Assembly (NCBI GenBank): GCA_030823955.1
Contig: JAVBYO010000003.1
Span: 1-64,000, forward strand
Source: Gallionellaceae bacterium
GTDB taxonomy: Bacteria > Pseudomonadota > Gammaproteobacteria > Burkholderiales > Gallionellaceae
Reading direction: 5' to 3'
Length of the DNA: 64,000 nt
Shown: piece after piece, positions 37,541 through 47,556 of the stretch
Numbering within the stretch: position 1 is the stretch's first letter
How the letters are laid out: each line of letters begins with the position of its first letter
The notes under the pieces: generated by a model
The model's database searches: none
Told to the model about the DNA's origin: nothing
What the model saw: the letters and a program-made list of their open reading frames with translations, nothing else
Translations under genes and position numbers: made by a program

Positions 37541-40500
37541 ATGATGCTGAACCTTCCGCAACGTTTCATTCCATCGAGATCGGGCAAATTGGCGCGCGTG
37601 GCGCTGCTGTCCGTCATGGTGCTGGGCGTTGTACTGGGAGCGATGCTGATGACGCTACGTTATCGCGTGTTGCCCGAAATCGAAAGTTATCACCATGAAG
37701 TCACCGCACTGGTCAGTCGTGCGGTCGGCCTGCCGGTGACGATAGGCAGGATAGAGGCGGACTGGCACGGCTTGCGCCCGCGTCTGGTGTTCACCGATGT
37801 GCGATTGCTGGATGGGCAGGGACAAAACGTGCTGGTCTTGCAGCGGGTGGACAACGTCGTTGCCTGGATGACGCTGTTGAGCGGGGAGTTGCGCCTCAGT
37901 GCACTGGAGATCGATAGCCCGGATATCGCCATCCGGCGCGACAAACAGGGTGTCATGTATATCGCCGGAGTGCAGTTGTCGGCCCAATCCGGCGACGGAA
38001 AACTGGCCGATTGGTTGTTGCATCAAGGGCGTATCGTCGTGCGCAACGGGCGTGTCACCTGGCAGGACGAATTGTATGACCGGCCTATGCTGGTACTGAA
38101 CCAAGTGCAGTTCCTGTTGAGCAATAGCGGCGCGCATCATCGTTTCGCCGTGCGGATCACCCCGCCGGAGCAGGTATCGACCCCCGTGGATGTGCGAGGT
38201 GATTTGGTGGGAGACAGTTTGGCCGAACTGGCGGACTGGCATGGCGAGGTATTCGCACAGATCGAGGGCGCCGATGTACGGACTTGGCAGAGTTGGCTGA
38301 CATTGCCCGAAGGATTCTCCCGTGCCAGCGGCGGCGCGCGCGCGTGGCTCGGGATCGAGTCCGGGCAACTCAAGCGCATCACTGCCGATGTGGATATGCG
38401 CGAAGTACAAGCGCGTCTCGGCTCGGAAGTCGCGCCGCTGGATATCGCTAACCTGCACGGACGCCTGGGTATACATATTCTGAAACAGGGCTTCGAGGTG
38501 TCCACGCAGGGGCTTTCCCTGTCGATGAATAGCGGTTTCAGCTTGCGTCCGACCGATCTGCTGGTGCGCCTGACCGGCGCGGAGGGGGACAGATTCGCAG
38601 CGGGAGAGGTGCGGACGAACATGATCGAACTGGCCGAGCTTCCCGTGCTGGCCGAATACGTGCCGCTGGACAGTGTATTCAGGCAGAAGCTGGCGGAATT
38701 CGCACCGCGCGGACGTATCACGGACATGCGTGTGAAATGGTATGGCGACGCAGACAAGCGCATGCGTTTCGATGTCAAAGCGCATTTCAACGCGCTGGCG
38801 GTGCAGCGTGTGGGCGATCTACCGGGAGTGGAAGGCCTCAGCGGACAAGTGAGCGGCAGCGACAACAACGGGGTATTGTCGCTAGACGCGCCGGGTTTAC
38901 GGCTGGATGCGCCGCAGCTGTTCATCGCACCGATGAGTTTCGATACGCTGACGGCGCAACTCAGTTGGCGGCGTAGCCATGGTGAATGGATCGTGCAGCT
39001 GGAGAATTTTTCCGCGCGCAACGCGGATGCCGAAGGAACTGCCTATGGCAGCTACCAGACCAAGGCAGACGGGCTGGGTGTTGCCGATATCACGCTGAAC
39101 TTGAGCCGTGCCTCGGTGCAAAGTGTGGTGCGTTATCTCCCGCGTGAGCCATTGGGCGAGGAGACGATGACCTGGTTGCAGGCCGGATTATTGGCCGGGG
39201 AAGTGGACGAGGCGCGTCTGCGCTTGCGCGGCAATCTGGACGACTTCCCCTTCCCGGACGGAAACAAAGGCCAGTTCCAGGTTCGCGCCAAAGCCCAGGG
39301 CGTGGTGGTCGACTATGCTCCGGGTTGGCCGCGGGTCGAAGAAGCGAGGGCAACGCTGTCAATCGACGGGGCGCGTCTGCAAGTCGATTCGGATTCGGCG
39401 CTGTTGGCGGGGGCCAGCGTACAGCGTGTGCAGGTCAGCATCCCGGATATGATGAGCGAGGAACCGGTGGTGCAGGTGCGCGGCGAGGCCAGCGGCGAGA
39501 CGAAGCACGGTCTGAATTTCATCAAGCGCAGCCCGGTGCGCGATTATATCGGCGGATTCACCGATGATGCGACTGCACGCGGGGTAGGCAAGCTGGACCT
39601 GCAACTCGATATCCCGCTGAGCGCAAAACCGGTCATCCTGAAGGGTAACTATCATTTCATCGACAACGAGGTCAGCCTTGGCGCGGCCATTCCGCTGGCC
39701 CGCAAGGTTTCCGGAGATTTGATGTTCACCGAATCCGCGTTGTCTACGAATAATCTGCAAGCCCAGATACTGGGTGGCCCGGCGAGTGTCGCGATCCAGA
39801 CCGAGGCGAACGGGGCGTTGAAAGTGAAGCTGCAGGGCAAGGCTGATATGAATGTCTGGCGCAAGCTCAATCCGCAACCGTTATTGCGCTCACTGAGCGG
39901 TACGGCAGACTGGACGACCGATATCGTGGTAGCGGGAGAGCAGTTCTCGGTGGTGGTGGATTCGAATCTGAAAGGGCTGGCTTCGGCATTGCCTGAGCCG
40001 CTGGCCAAGTCGGCCAATGCGGCGATCCCGCTCAAATTCGAGTTGCGCAGCGCCGGTGCCTTGCAGGATGTGATGTGGCTGCAATATGGCAGCCTGATGA
40101 ATGCGCGTATGGTGCGGCAGCAGGATAAGCAGGGTGTACGCCAGATCACGCGGGGTTATATCAACTTCGGCCCGGCCCGGCGCATTGTGGATAAGAAAGG
40201 CATCTGGTTGACCGGTGCCTTGCCATCATTGTCGCTGGACGGTTGGGAGCCTGTGTTGGCGGGCGGGGCAGGCAAGAGCGAGGTGTTCCCGCCAATTGAC
40301 GGAGCGGACATGATCGTGCAGCGCCTCACCGGCTACGGCAATGTCGTCAACGGGCTAAACGTTCATGCACGCAACCGCGACGGCACGATCACGGCACAGT
40401 TGGCCTCCAAAGAAGTGAACGGCGAGTTGAGCTGGTACCCGCAGGGGGAAGGCAAGCTCGTCGCGCGGTTCAGAAATATGACCTTGGTCGAAATGGAGAA

Positions 40501-41380
40501 ACGTGCCGCTAGCCGTGTCACTTCTACTACAGGCAAGGCCGCAGATGGAGTGGGTAAGTTACAAGATATTCCGGTGCTCGATGTGGCGATCGATAATCTG
40601 ATTTATCAAAGCAGGCCGCTCGGCAAAGTGGAGTTTTATGCAAGACAACAGGAGCAAGATATCCTGCTGGATCATTTTCGGGTGACCAATCCCGATGGCA
40701 TGTTGTCGGTCAATGGCAAGTGGGGGGCGTCACCCGCGCAGACACACTTGGTCATCAAGCTCGAATTGAACGATGTGGGCAATATGCTGGGGCGTTCCGG
40801 ATATCCCAACAGTGTTAAGAACGGCAAAGGGGTGCTGGATTGCGACCTGATATGGCCGGGTGCGCCGGAAGAATTTGCACTGGCGAAGATGGATGGTCAT
40901 TTGAATCTGAAAATGAACAAAGGACAGTTCCTGCAATTGGACCCCGGTGCGGGGAAACTGCTCAGTGTGATGAGCCTGCAATCGCTACCCAAGCGCATCA
41001 CCCTGGATTTTACCGATGTGTTCAGCAAGGGATTCGAGTTCGACAGCATCACCGGAAGTGCGCAGATCAAGCAGGGTGTGCTGTTGACCGACGATTTCAA
41101 GATCAACGGCTCGGCCGCCGCGGTCAATTTGTCCGGCCAGGTCGACCTGAACCGCGAGACACAGAACCTGCGGGTGCGGGTGTTGCCCACCATCGGTGAC
41201 AGCGTTTCGCTGCTGGCGCTTGCCGCCGTCAATCCGGCAGTCGGTGCCGGGGTATTCATCGCGAACAAGATATTGAGCGATCCGCTCGATAAATTGGTGT
41301 CGTTTGAATACAATGTCACCGGTAGCTGGCTGGACCCGAAAGTCGAAAAGACCGGCCAGAGCAAAGTCGCTCCCAAATGA
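37541..41380 (+). CDS. YhdP/AsmA-like envelope protein
   Basis: This very long (1279-aa) protein has one N-terminal membrane anchor (ARVALLSVMVLGVVLGAMLM), then a periplasmic body of repeated beta-rich segments and a C-terminal AsmA-like region (INGSAAAVNLSGQVDLNRETQNLRVRVLPTIGDSVSL). YhdP-family proteins bridge inner and outer membranes and move phospholipids. AAGGG sits close to tandem ATGs; the second (37544) may be the real start. It heads an operon with nit and tldD, the usual order. Confidence 0.9.
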   Translation: MMLNLPQRFIPSRSGKLARVALLSVMVLGVVLGAMLMTLRYRVLPEIESYHHEVTALVSRAVGLPVTIGRIEADWHGLRPRLVFTDVRLLDGQGQNVLVLQRVDNVVAWMTLLSGELRLSALEIDSPDIAIRRDKQGVMYIAGVQLSAQSGDGKLADWLLHQGRIVVRNGRVTWQDELYDRPMLVLNQVQFLLSNSGAHHRFAVRITPPEQVSTPVDVRGDLVGDSLAELADWHGEVFAQIEGADVRTWQSWLTLPEGFSRASGGARAWLGIESGQLKRITADVDMREVQARLGSEVAPLDIANLHGRLGIHILKQGFEVSTQGLSLSMNSGFSLRPTDLLVRLTGAEGDRFAAGEVRTNMIELAELPVLAEYVPLDSVFRQKLAEFAPRGRITDMRVKWYGDADKRMRFDVKAHFNALAVQRVGDLPGVEGLSGQVSGSDNNGVLSLDAPGLRLDAPQLFIAPMSFDTLTAQLSWRRSHGEWIVQLENFSARNADAEGTAYGSYQTKADGLGVADITLNLSRASVQSVVRYLPREPLGEETMTWLQAGLLAGEVDEARLRLRGNLDDFPFPDGNKGQFQVRAKAQGVVVDYAPGWPRVEEARATLSIDGARLQVDSDSALLAGASVQRVQVSIPDMMSEEPVVQVRGEASGETKHGLNFIKRSPVRDYIGGFTDDATARGVGKLDLQLDIPLSAKPVILKGNYHFIDNEVSLGAAIPLARKVSGDLMFTESALSTNNLQAQILGGPASVAIQTEANGALKVKLQGKADMNVWRKLNPQPLLRSLSGTADWTTDIVVAGEQFSVVVDSNLKGLASALPEPLAKSANAAIPLKFELRSAGALQDVMWLQYGSLMNARMVRQQDKQGVRQITRGYINFGPARRIVDKKGIWLTGALPSLSLDGWEPVLAGGAGKSEVFPPIDGADMIVQRLTGYGNVVNGLNVHARNRDGTITAQLASKEVNGELSWYPQGEGKLVARFRNMTLVEMEKRAASRVTSTTGKAADGVGKLQDIPVLDVAIDNLIYQSRPLGKVEFYARQQEQDILLDHFRVTNPDGMLSVNGKWGASPAQTHLVIKLELNDVGNMLGRSGYPNSVKNGKGVLDCDLIWPGAPEEFALAKMDGHLNLKMNKGQFLQLDPGAGKLLSVMSLQSLPKRITLDFTDVFSKGFEFDSITGSAQIKQGVLLTDDFKINGSAAAVNLSGQVDLNRETQNLRVRVLPTIGDSVSLLALAAVNPAVGAGVFIANKILSDPLDKLVSFEYNVTGSWLDPKVEKTGQSKVAPK

Positions 41381-42291
41381 TCCAGATCACTGAAACCATC
41401 CGAAAGCCGCAGACCATGTCTTCCTCCAATTCCACCCAGGCACGCCTTGCCGCACAACAGAACGCATTCAAAGTGGCTGCCGTGCAGATGGCTTCCGGCC
41501 CCAATGTCGCGGGCAATCTGAACGAGGCGCGTCGCTTGATCGAGAATGCCGCGCAACAGGGCGCCAAGTTGGTGGTGCTGCCCGAGTTCTTCGCCATCAT
41601 GGGGATGAAGGAGACCGACAAATTGGCGGTATGCGAACAGCCGGGGAATGGCCCGATACAGACCTTTCTCAGCGAAAACGCCCGCAAGCACAAGATATGG
41701 CTGGTGGGCGGCTCCATCCCGCTGGTGGCCAATACGCCTAACAAAGTACGCAACAGTTGCCTGGTCTACAACGAACTGGGTGAGCAGGTGGCGCGTTACG
41801 ACAAGATCCATCTGTTCAATCTTGATCTGGGCAACGAGCAATACCATGAGGCAGATACCATCGAGGCGGGTGACCGGGTCGTAGTAGTGGATAGTCCGTT
41901 CGGGCGCATCGGTCTGGCGGTCTGTTACGACTTGCGCTTCCCCGAGCTGTTCCGCTCGATGAAGGATGTGGACATCATCGTGCTGCCGTCCGCCTTTACC
42001 GCAACCACAGGCAAGGTGCATTGGGAGCCGCTGGTACGCGCGCGCGCCATCGAGAACCTGAGCTACTTCATCGCGGCCGCGCAGGGCGGTTATCACGTCA
42101 ACGGTCGGCAAACACACGGGCACAGTATGGTCATCGATCCGTGGGGGCGGGTGTTGGACAAGTTGAGCCATGGCTCGGGCGTGGTCGTGGCCGAGGTGAA
42201 TCCCGGTTATCAGGCCAGCCTGCGCTCCAGCCTACCGGCATTGACGCATCGCATCCTGTCCTGCCAGCCCTGCGAAGAAGGCGGCAAATGA
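41377..42291 (+). CDS. Carbon-nitrogen hydrolase (Nit/omega-amidase-like)
   Basis: A nitrilase-superfamily amidase of 304 aa with the Glu-Lys-Cys triad in [19 protein letters not shown] and [15 protein letters not shown]. Nit proteins of this type act on deaminated glutathione or alpha-keto acid amides. The ATG at 41377 overlaps the yhdP stop (ATGA). A second ATG at 41416 ([27 protein letters not shown]) is closer to the family N-terminus. The stop overlaps the start of tldD by four bases. Confidence 0.92.
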   Translation: MIQITETIRKPQTMSSSNSTQARLAAQQNAFKVAAVQMASGPNVAGNLNEARRLIENAAQQGAKLVVLPEFFAIMGMKETDKLAVCEQPGNGPIQTFLSENARKHKIWLVGGSIPLVANTPNKVRNSCLVYNELGEQVARYDKIHLFNLDLGNEQYHEADTIEAGDRVVVVDSPFGRIGLAVCYDLRFPELFRSMKDVDIIVLPSAFTATTGKVHWEPLVRARAIENLSYFIAAAQGGYHVNGRQTHGHSMVIDPWGRVLDKLSHGSGVVVAEVNPGYQASLRSSLPALTHRILSCQPCEEGGK

Positions 42292-43727
42292 AGACGCCTA
42301 CTCTCGCGCTGGCACAGCAGTCGCTGCTGACCGTACACGGTCTGAACGTGAACGACCTCGGTCATGTGTTCGGCAAGATGATGACGCACCGCGTGGACTA
42401 TGCCGATCTGTATTTCCAGTACGGACGCGCCGAGAGCTGGTCGCTGGAGGAGGGCATCGTCAAGTCGGGCAGCTTCAGCATCGATCAGGGCGTCGGAGTG
42501 CGTGCCGTGAGCGGCGACAAGACCGCCTTCGCCTATTCCGATGACATCAGTCTTGCCGCATTGGAAGGCGCGGCGGAAGCGACACGTGCCATCGCGCGCC
42601 AAGGCAAGAAGCAGACCGTGCCGATGCTGAAAGCGGGTAAAGCACACGCGCTGTATGTGCCGCATGATCCTATCGCGTCACTTGATGCGGCCAGCAAGGT
42701 CGCTTTGCTGGAGCGTCTGGAGCGTTATGCGCGGGCGCTCGATCCGCGAGTCTCGCAAGTGATGGCGGGGCTGGTAGGGGAATACGAAGTGGTGCTGGTG
42801 GCGCGCAGCGACGGCCTGCTCAATGCCGACATCCGCCCGCTGGTGCGCCTGTCGTTGCAAGTCATCGTCGAGAGCAACGGCAAACGCGAGCAGGGTTCTG
42901 CCGGCGGCGGCGGGCGTTTTGATTACGCCTATTTCGACGACGAGATATTGCAGCGTTATGCCAAAGAGGCCGTGCATCAGGCTACCGTGGCGCTGGACGC
43001 ACGTCCCGCTCCGGCAGGCAGCATGACGGTGGTGCTGGGTAGCGGCTGGCCCGGCATCCTGCTGCATGAAGCGGTCGGGCACGGTCTGGAAGGCGACTTC
43101 AATCGCAAAGGCAGCTCGGCGTTTTCTGGCCGGGTCGGCCAGCGCGTCGCCGCCAAAGGTGTGACCGTGGTGGACGACGGCACCATCAAAGACCGGCGCG
43201 GCTCGCTCAATATGGACGACGAGGGCAACCCGACACAACGTACCGTACTGATCGAAGACGGCATCCTGCGCGGTTATCTACAGGACACCATGAATGCGCG
43301 GCTGATGAAAGTGCCGGTGACCGGCAATGCGCGGCGCGAGTCGTTCGCGCATCTGCCCATCCCGCGTATGACCAACACCATGATGCTGAACGGCGATAAG
43401 ACCCGCGACGAGATCATCGCCTCGGTCAAACACGGCCTGTATGCGGCTAATTTCGGCGGCGGACAGGTGGATATCACCAGCGGCAAGTTTGTGTTCTCCA
43501 CCACCGAAGCCTACATGATCGAAGACGGCAAGATCACCTATCCGGTGAAAGGTGCCACCCTCATCGGCAACGGCCCAGAAGCATTGACACACATCTCCAT
43601 GGTCGGCAACGATCTGGCGCTCGACCCCGGTGTCGGCACCTGCGGCAAAGAAGGCCAGAGCGTGCCGGTGGGAGTGGGCCAGCCCACAGTGCGTATCGAA
43701 GGATTGGTGGTGGGCGGCACGGCGTAA
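42288..43727 (+). CDS. tldD: Metalloprotease TldD
   Basis: TldD forms a heterodimeric zinc protease with TldE/PmbA that trims unfolded or modified peptides. The 479-aa protein begins [32 protein letters not shown] at the ATG overlapping the nit stop. It contains [20 protein letters not shown], the HExxxH metal site. The track's start at 42021 runs through nit in another frame and is not used. No pmbA is in this window. Confidence 0.97.
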   Translation: MKTPTLALAQQSLLTVHGLNVNDLGHVFGKMMTHRVDYADLYFQYGRAESWSLEEGIVKSGSFSIDQGVGVRAVSGDKTAFAYSDDISLAALEGAAEATRAIARQGKKQTVPMLKAGKAHALYVPHDPIASLDAASKVALLERLERYARALDPRVSQVMAGLVGEYEVVLVARSDGLLNADIRPLVRLSLQVIVESNGKREQGSAGGGGRFDYAYFDDEILQRYAKEAVHQATVALDARPAPAGSMTVVLGSGWPGILLHEAVGHGLEGDFNRKGSSAFSGRVGQRVAAKGVTVVDDGTIKDRRGSLNMDDEGNPTQRTVLIEDGILRGYLQDTMNARLMKVPVTGNARRESFAHLPIPRMTNTMMLNGDKTRDEIIASVKHGLYAANFGGGQVDITSGKFVFSTTEAYMIEDGKITYPVKGATLIGNGPEALTHISMVGNDLALDPGVGTCGKEGQSVPVGVGQPTVRIEGLVVGGTA

Positions 43728-43728
43728 C

Positions 43729-44700
43729 TTACTCGCCGCGAAACTCCTTGCGATAGACTGAAGGTTTGACGCCGAACGCCTGCCCAAAACAACGGCGAAA
43801 TAATGCGGGCGAAGCAAACCCCGCCGCCTCTGCCACCAGCTCAATCGGCTTGTCTGTCATTTCCAGCAGGCGTTGCGCCAAGGCCAAACGCTGATTCAGC
43901 AACCATTGCCCGACAGTTGTTCCCGTTGTCTGGCGAAACCGGCGCGTAAAAGTCCGGCGGCTCATCAGGGCGCGTTGCGCTAGTTCATCCAAGGTGTGCG
44001 CCGCGTTCAAATTCTGCGTCATCCAATCCATCACTTGTGAAAGCCGGTCGGGGGCAACCGAGTCGAACACCGGCTGCTCGATAAACTGAGCCTGCCCGCC
44101 TTGCCGAAAAGGGGAAACGACCATGCGCCGCGCAATGTGGTTGGCGACTTCCGCGCCGTGCTGTGTGCGAATCAAATGCAGGCAGCAATCTATGGCGGCG
44201 GCACATCCGGCGGAGGTAACGATGTCGCCCTCGTCCACATACAAAACATCCGGCTTTACCTTGATGCGCGGATAGCGCTGCGCTAACTCAGCCGCCCATT
44301 GCCAATGGGTGGTCGCGTTGCGTCCATCCAGCAACCCCGCCGCCGCCAACACGAAAGAACCCAGACAAAAACTGACGATACGCGTGCCGCGCTGATGTGC
44401 CTTGCGCAAGGCATCGAGCAGTTTCTGCGGCGGCGGCACCGAGGTGTCGTTCCAGCTGGGCACGATAATCGTCCCGACGCCTTTGAGTGAGGCAAGCCCC
44501 TGCGTGACTTGGATGGCGTATCCGGCATTGGTTTGTACGGCAGGCGGCTCGACTGCGCACAGCTTCACCTTGAAATCCGGCACGCTGTTGTTCTTCCCGC
44601 CCTTCTTGAAAAGGATGCACGGCACCGACAAATGGAAGGGGCTGATGCCGTCGAAGACGACGACCGCGTAACTATCCGCGTTGCTGGCTGGTTTTTTCAT
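43729..44700 (-). CDS. GlxA-family transcriptional regulator (DJ-1/PfpI plus AraC HTH)
   Basis: From the ATG at 44700 the 323-aa protein begins MKKPASNADSYAVVVFDGISPFHLSVPCILF. A DJ-1/PfpI-like sensor domain covers about residues 12-190 (VSFCLGSFVLAAAGLLDGRNATTHW), with the nucleophile-elbow cysteine. An AraC-type double helix-turn-helix fills the end (MSRRTFTRRFRQTTGTTVGQWLLNQRLALAQRLLE). It is divergent from a cysteine hydrolase, its likely target. Confidence 0.93.
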   Translation of the reverse strand: MKKPASNADSYAVVVFDGISPFHLSVPCILFKKGGKNNSVPDFKVKLCAVEPPAVQTNAGYAIQVTQGLASLKGVGTIIVPSWNDTSVPPPQKLLDALRKAHQRGTRIVSFCLGSFVLAAAGLLDGRNATTHWQWAAELAQRYPRIKVKPDVLYVDEGDIVTSAGCAAAIDCCLHLIRTQHGAEVANHIARRMVVSPFRQGGQAQFIEQPVFDSVAPDRLSQVMDWMTQNLNAAHTLDELAQRALMSRRTFTRRFRQTTGTTVGQWLLNQRLALAQRLLEMTDKPIELVAEAAGFASPALFRRCFGQAFGVKPSVYRKEFRGE

Positions 44701-44805
44701 GATGGCCTGATTGTATCTAAAAAAGTCATTCGGGCCACTGATTGAAATGCGCGCCAAAGGCGATGATGCGTCACCTTTCATTTCATCACCCACAAGGAGA
44801 CTGCC

Positions 44806-45438
44806 ATGCCTCAACCCAAACGCGCCTTGATCGTTATCGACGTGCAGAACGATTACTTCGGGGATGCACTGCCTATCGAGCACCCCGACCCGCAACAATC
44901 ACTCGCCAATATCGGCAAAATGATGGACGCAGCTCACGGTGCGAGTATCCCGGTCATCGTCGTGCAGAACATCTTGCCCAAACAGTCCCACATCATGGCG
45001 GAAGGCAGCACCGGATGCGCACTGCACGAAACCATCGCCACCCGCCCGCACGACCATCTAGTGATCAAAAAGATGCCGAGTGCATTCGCAAATACCGATT
45101 TGGATGAATGGCTGCGCGCGCATGACATCGACACGCTCACCGTGATCGGCTACATGAGCCACAACTGCAACCTCTCTACCATGCTGCACGCCTTCCACGA
45201 CGGCTACACAGTGGAGTACATCAGCGATGCCTCGGGTTCCGTCCCCTATGAGAACCGGGCTGGCCGCGCGAGCGCCGAAGAGATCCACCGCGTGATGTGC
45301 GTCGTGCTGCAATCGCGCTTCGCCGCCGTCATGTCTACCGGGGAATGGATCGCGATGCAGGCAGCAGGAACAAAACCGGAGCGGGATTCCATCTATCTCT
45401 CCAACCGTCGTGCACGCGGATTGGCGGTGCCCGCATGA
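44806..45438 (+). CDS. Isochorismatase-fold cysteine hydrolase
   Basis: The 210-aa enzyme begins MPQPKRALIVIDVQNDYFGD. The Asp-Lys-Cys triad is visible in DVQND, VIKKMPSAF and GYMSHNCNLST. Substrates of the family include amides and isochorismate; which applies here cannot be told. It is preceded by AAGGAGA and overlaps the next gene by four bases (ATGA). A GlxA regulator is divergent across 105 bases, suggesting induction by a nitrogenous metabolite. Confidence 0.9.
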   Translation: MPQPKRALIVIDVQNDYFGDALPIEHPDPQQSLANIGKMMDAAHGASIPVIVVQNILPKQSHIMAEGSTGCALHETIATRPHDHLVIKKMPSAFANTDLDEWLRAHDIDTLTVIGYMSHNCNLSTMLHAFHDGYTVEYISDASGSVPYENRAGRASAEEIHRVMCVVLQSRFAAVMSTGEWIAMQAAGTKPERDSIYLSNRRARGLAVPA

Positions 45439-45836
45439 ACACCCCGGTCACAAAAGGCATACACCACCTCGGCCTCACTGTGAGCAAACTGGAAGAAAGC
45501 GCGAACTTCTTCATCTCCCTGCTGGGCTGGAAAGAAGTGCGCAGAAACCCTGAATACCCTGCCATCTATGTCAGCGACGGCAGCATCATGCTTTCGCTTT
45601 GGGCAAGCAGAGAGCAACCGTCGAACCCGTTCAGCAAAGACAAAAATGTCGGGCTGCACCATGTCGCATTTCAGGTTGAGAGCGAGGCCGATTTAAACGG
45701 CATTTATACCAAGCTAAGAAATAGCGGAGTGTCCATTGAGTTTGCACCGGAGCTACTGGGGAAAGGGCCTGCGAAACATATGATGTGTTATGAGCCGAGC
45801 GGCATTCGGGTGGAGTTTATCTGGCCGGGTATCTAA
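45435..45836 (+). CDS. VOC-superfamily protein (glyoxalase/dioxygenase fold)
   Basis: The 133-aa single-domain protein has GIHHLGLTVSKLEESANFFISLLGW at the start, GLHHVAFQVES in the middle and GIRVEFIWPGI at the end. The His, His and Glu positions fit the metal-binding set of the VOC fold. Coupled to the upstream hydrolase (four-base overlap), it probably acts in the same small pathway. Substrate unknown. Confidence 0.88.
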   Translation: MNTPVTKGIHHLGLTVSKLEESANFFISLLGWKEVRRNPEYPAIYVSDGSIMLSLWASREQPSNPFSKDKNVGLHHVAFQVESEADLNGIYTKLRNSGVSIEFAPELLGKGPAKHMMCYEPSGIRVEFIWPGI

Positions 45837-45915
45837 ATGCGCGGTCAATGAAAACTCTATCGCTTGTGCCAATTTAAGAATCTCGAACAGCTGCTACGAA
45901 AGCCGCCCCGTTGGA

Positions 45916-47412
45916 TTAGTTATTATTGTCTAGCGCCGCTTTTAGCGCGGCCAGATTTTCATCGTATTCCATGCGAAATCGGGTGAAGTTGTGGCCTCCA
46001 GCATGATGTTTGCTGCTCCATGAGCCGGCATTCCATCCTGCTTCTATCAAGTCAGAGGCCGCGAAGGTAAACTCCAATGCATCAGTTAGAAAGCTCGTTA
46101 AAGGTGCAACTGCAGCATAGTTGAAGTTGTCCGAGCCACCGTGGACGAAGTGGTTACGGCATTGGATCGCAGTCTTGGTGATTAACGCCAATTCTGAATA
46201 TTTACTCCCAAGACGGGACCTTACTATGTCAGCTCGGTGCAACACTTTCTTTGTCAATGAAGGTTTATTCATCCGACCTAGCGCATTCATTACACTGTCC
46301 CTTTCAATGCCCCGTAGCTTCTTGAAGATCGCGCGACATTGAGCATGTGCCTCCACAAGCTCCACAGGCATTTCTAGAGGAATAGGGACGGCTTCCTTCG
46401 GGAGAAGGTCGAACATATTGGCTGCTGCAATCAAACGGTCAGTATCGTACAAATTACCCTTGAGCAAACATGCGTCGTAGCGCGTTCGAGCCAGCCGCCA
46501 CGTAGAGTCACGAACAACCCAGTTTTTTAGGACTGTAGTGAATTCTTCCGGTCTACGTACGGCATCAAGTGGGATATCTCTTGAATGCGGAGCCTCAACG
46601 ATCTTGTCCTTCTTTTTATAACCCCGAGGTGCAAAGCTCCAGCTTAATTGCAGCGGTTCGCGCGGTTGGTCGGTCTCTCCTGCTATATCCAAATAGACCG
46701 ACTTGATGCCCTGTTTTCGTCCTGCGAGTAGTGCTAGAAATCTAACCACTGTCATGGTTCGTTCAATGCAGTCCTTAAAAGTAACTGGCATTGCGGGAGT
46801 GACCGAAACCATCATTTTATTTTTTATAGAAACACCGTTTGGCCCTCCCATGGTGTAACCAGGACAGTGATTCACAGAGATCCTACCAATCTCAGTGTCG
46901 ACAGCAATTATTTCGCGCTTACCCGTGAAATATACAATCTGTGGCATGTCGCCTACTTGAATTGTCCGATCTACCTTCTTAGATTTAACAACTGCCTCAA
47001 TGAGCGATTTGGAGTCGCCAGCATGGCCGAAAGCATCGACGTCGTAAAAAATGGAAGAAAGGTCGTTAATCGTGAAATGCACCGCTTTGATTGAAGGCTG
47101 CTCTGGCTGAAGATGTTGGGATCCTACTGTCACGAAATGGGGGAATACATCAGCATGGTGATACACCCCCTCGTCCTTGCGCCATGAATGTCCCCAGTCG
47201 CTGCAAACGCACTGTAGGCAAGTGATTTTAGAGAGGTCGTGTAGCTGACCGTGGATGAGTTGCTGAACCTCCGGCGGTCGGTTAGTTCCTTCATGGCGCA
47301 ACTGAAGGAGGGTGTTGCGACCCTTCAAGCGGAGTTCGCCGAAGACCTGAGAACCATCAGTCAATGAGAAATTGCCGAGCAGTCTCGACTTTTTAGAAGT
47401 CATTTTCTTCAT
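45916..47412 (-). CDS. ApeA-like HEPN protein (probable anti-phage abortive infection factor)
   Basis: The 498-aa soluble protein has an N-terminal beta-rich region (RLLGNFSLTDGSQVFGELRLKGRNTLLQL) with a Cys/His cluster (CLQCVCSDWGHSW, Cys65-70). Its C-terminal HEPN domain carries the RNase motif R419-N-H-F-V-H424. This architecture matches the ApeA family of single-gene phage defence proteins, which are thought to cut RNA when phage is sensed. The gene stands alone with AT-richer, mixed codon use between a VOC gene and a MocR regulator, as a mobile defence cargo would. Confidence 0.75.
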   Translation of the reverse strand: MKKMTSKKSRLLGNFSLTDGSQVFGELRLKGRNTLLQLRHEGTNRPPEVQQLIHGQLHDLSKITCLQCVCSDWGHSWRKDEGVYHHADVFPHFVTVGSQHLQPEQPSIKAVHFTINDLSSIFYDVDAFGHAGDSKSLIEAVVKSKKVDRTIQVGDMPQIVYFTGKREIIAVDTEIGRISVNHCPGYTMGGPNGVSIKNKMMVSVTPAMPVTFKDCIERTMTVVRFLALLAGRKQGIKSVYLDIAGETDQPREPLQLSWSFAPRGYKKKDKIVEAPHSRDIPLDAVRRPEEFTTVLKNWVVRDSTWRLARTRYDACLLKGNLYDTDRLIAAANMFDLLPKEAVPIPLEMPVELVEAHAQCRAIFKKLRGIERDSVMNALGRMNKPSLTKKVLHRADIVRSRLGSKYSELALITKTAIQCRNHFVHGGSDNFNYAAVAPLTSFLTDALEFTFAASDLIEAGWNAGSWSSKHHAGGHNFTRFRMEYDENLAALKAALDNNN

Positions 47413-47556
47413 TCTTTGTACCTTTTACTTAACTCCACACCGTCAGTACTGAATATAAATTATAAGAGTCGGCATCGCTCTGCTGTTTCACAACAGCCAA
47501 CTTAAAGAGCGCGCTCTCATTTTCTGCATTACGCTTTCGTCTGATCTGTTGCAAAC

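Noticed and set aside
42021-42287. 89-codon N-terminal extension of tldD in the ORF track
   Set aside because: It overlaps the C-terminal half of nit in another frame, and TldD homologues begin near the ATG at 42288.
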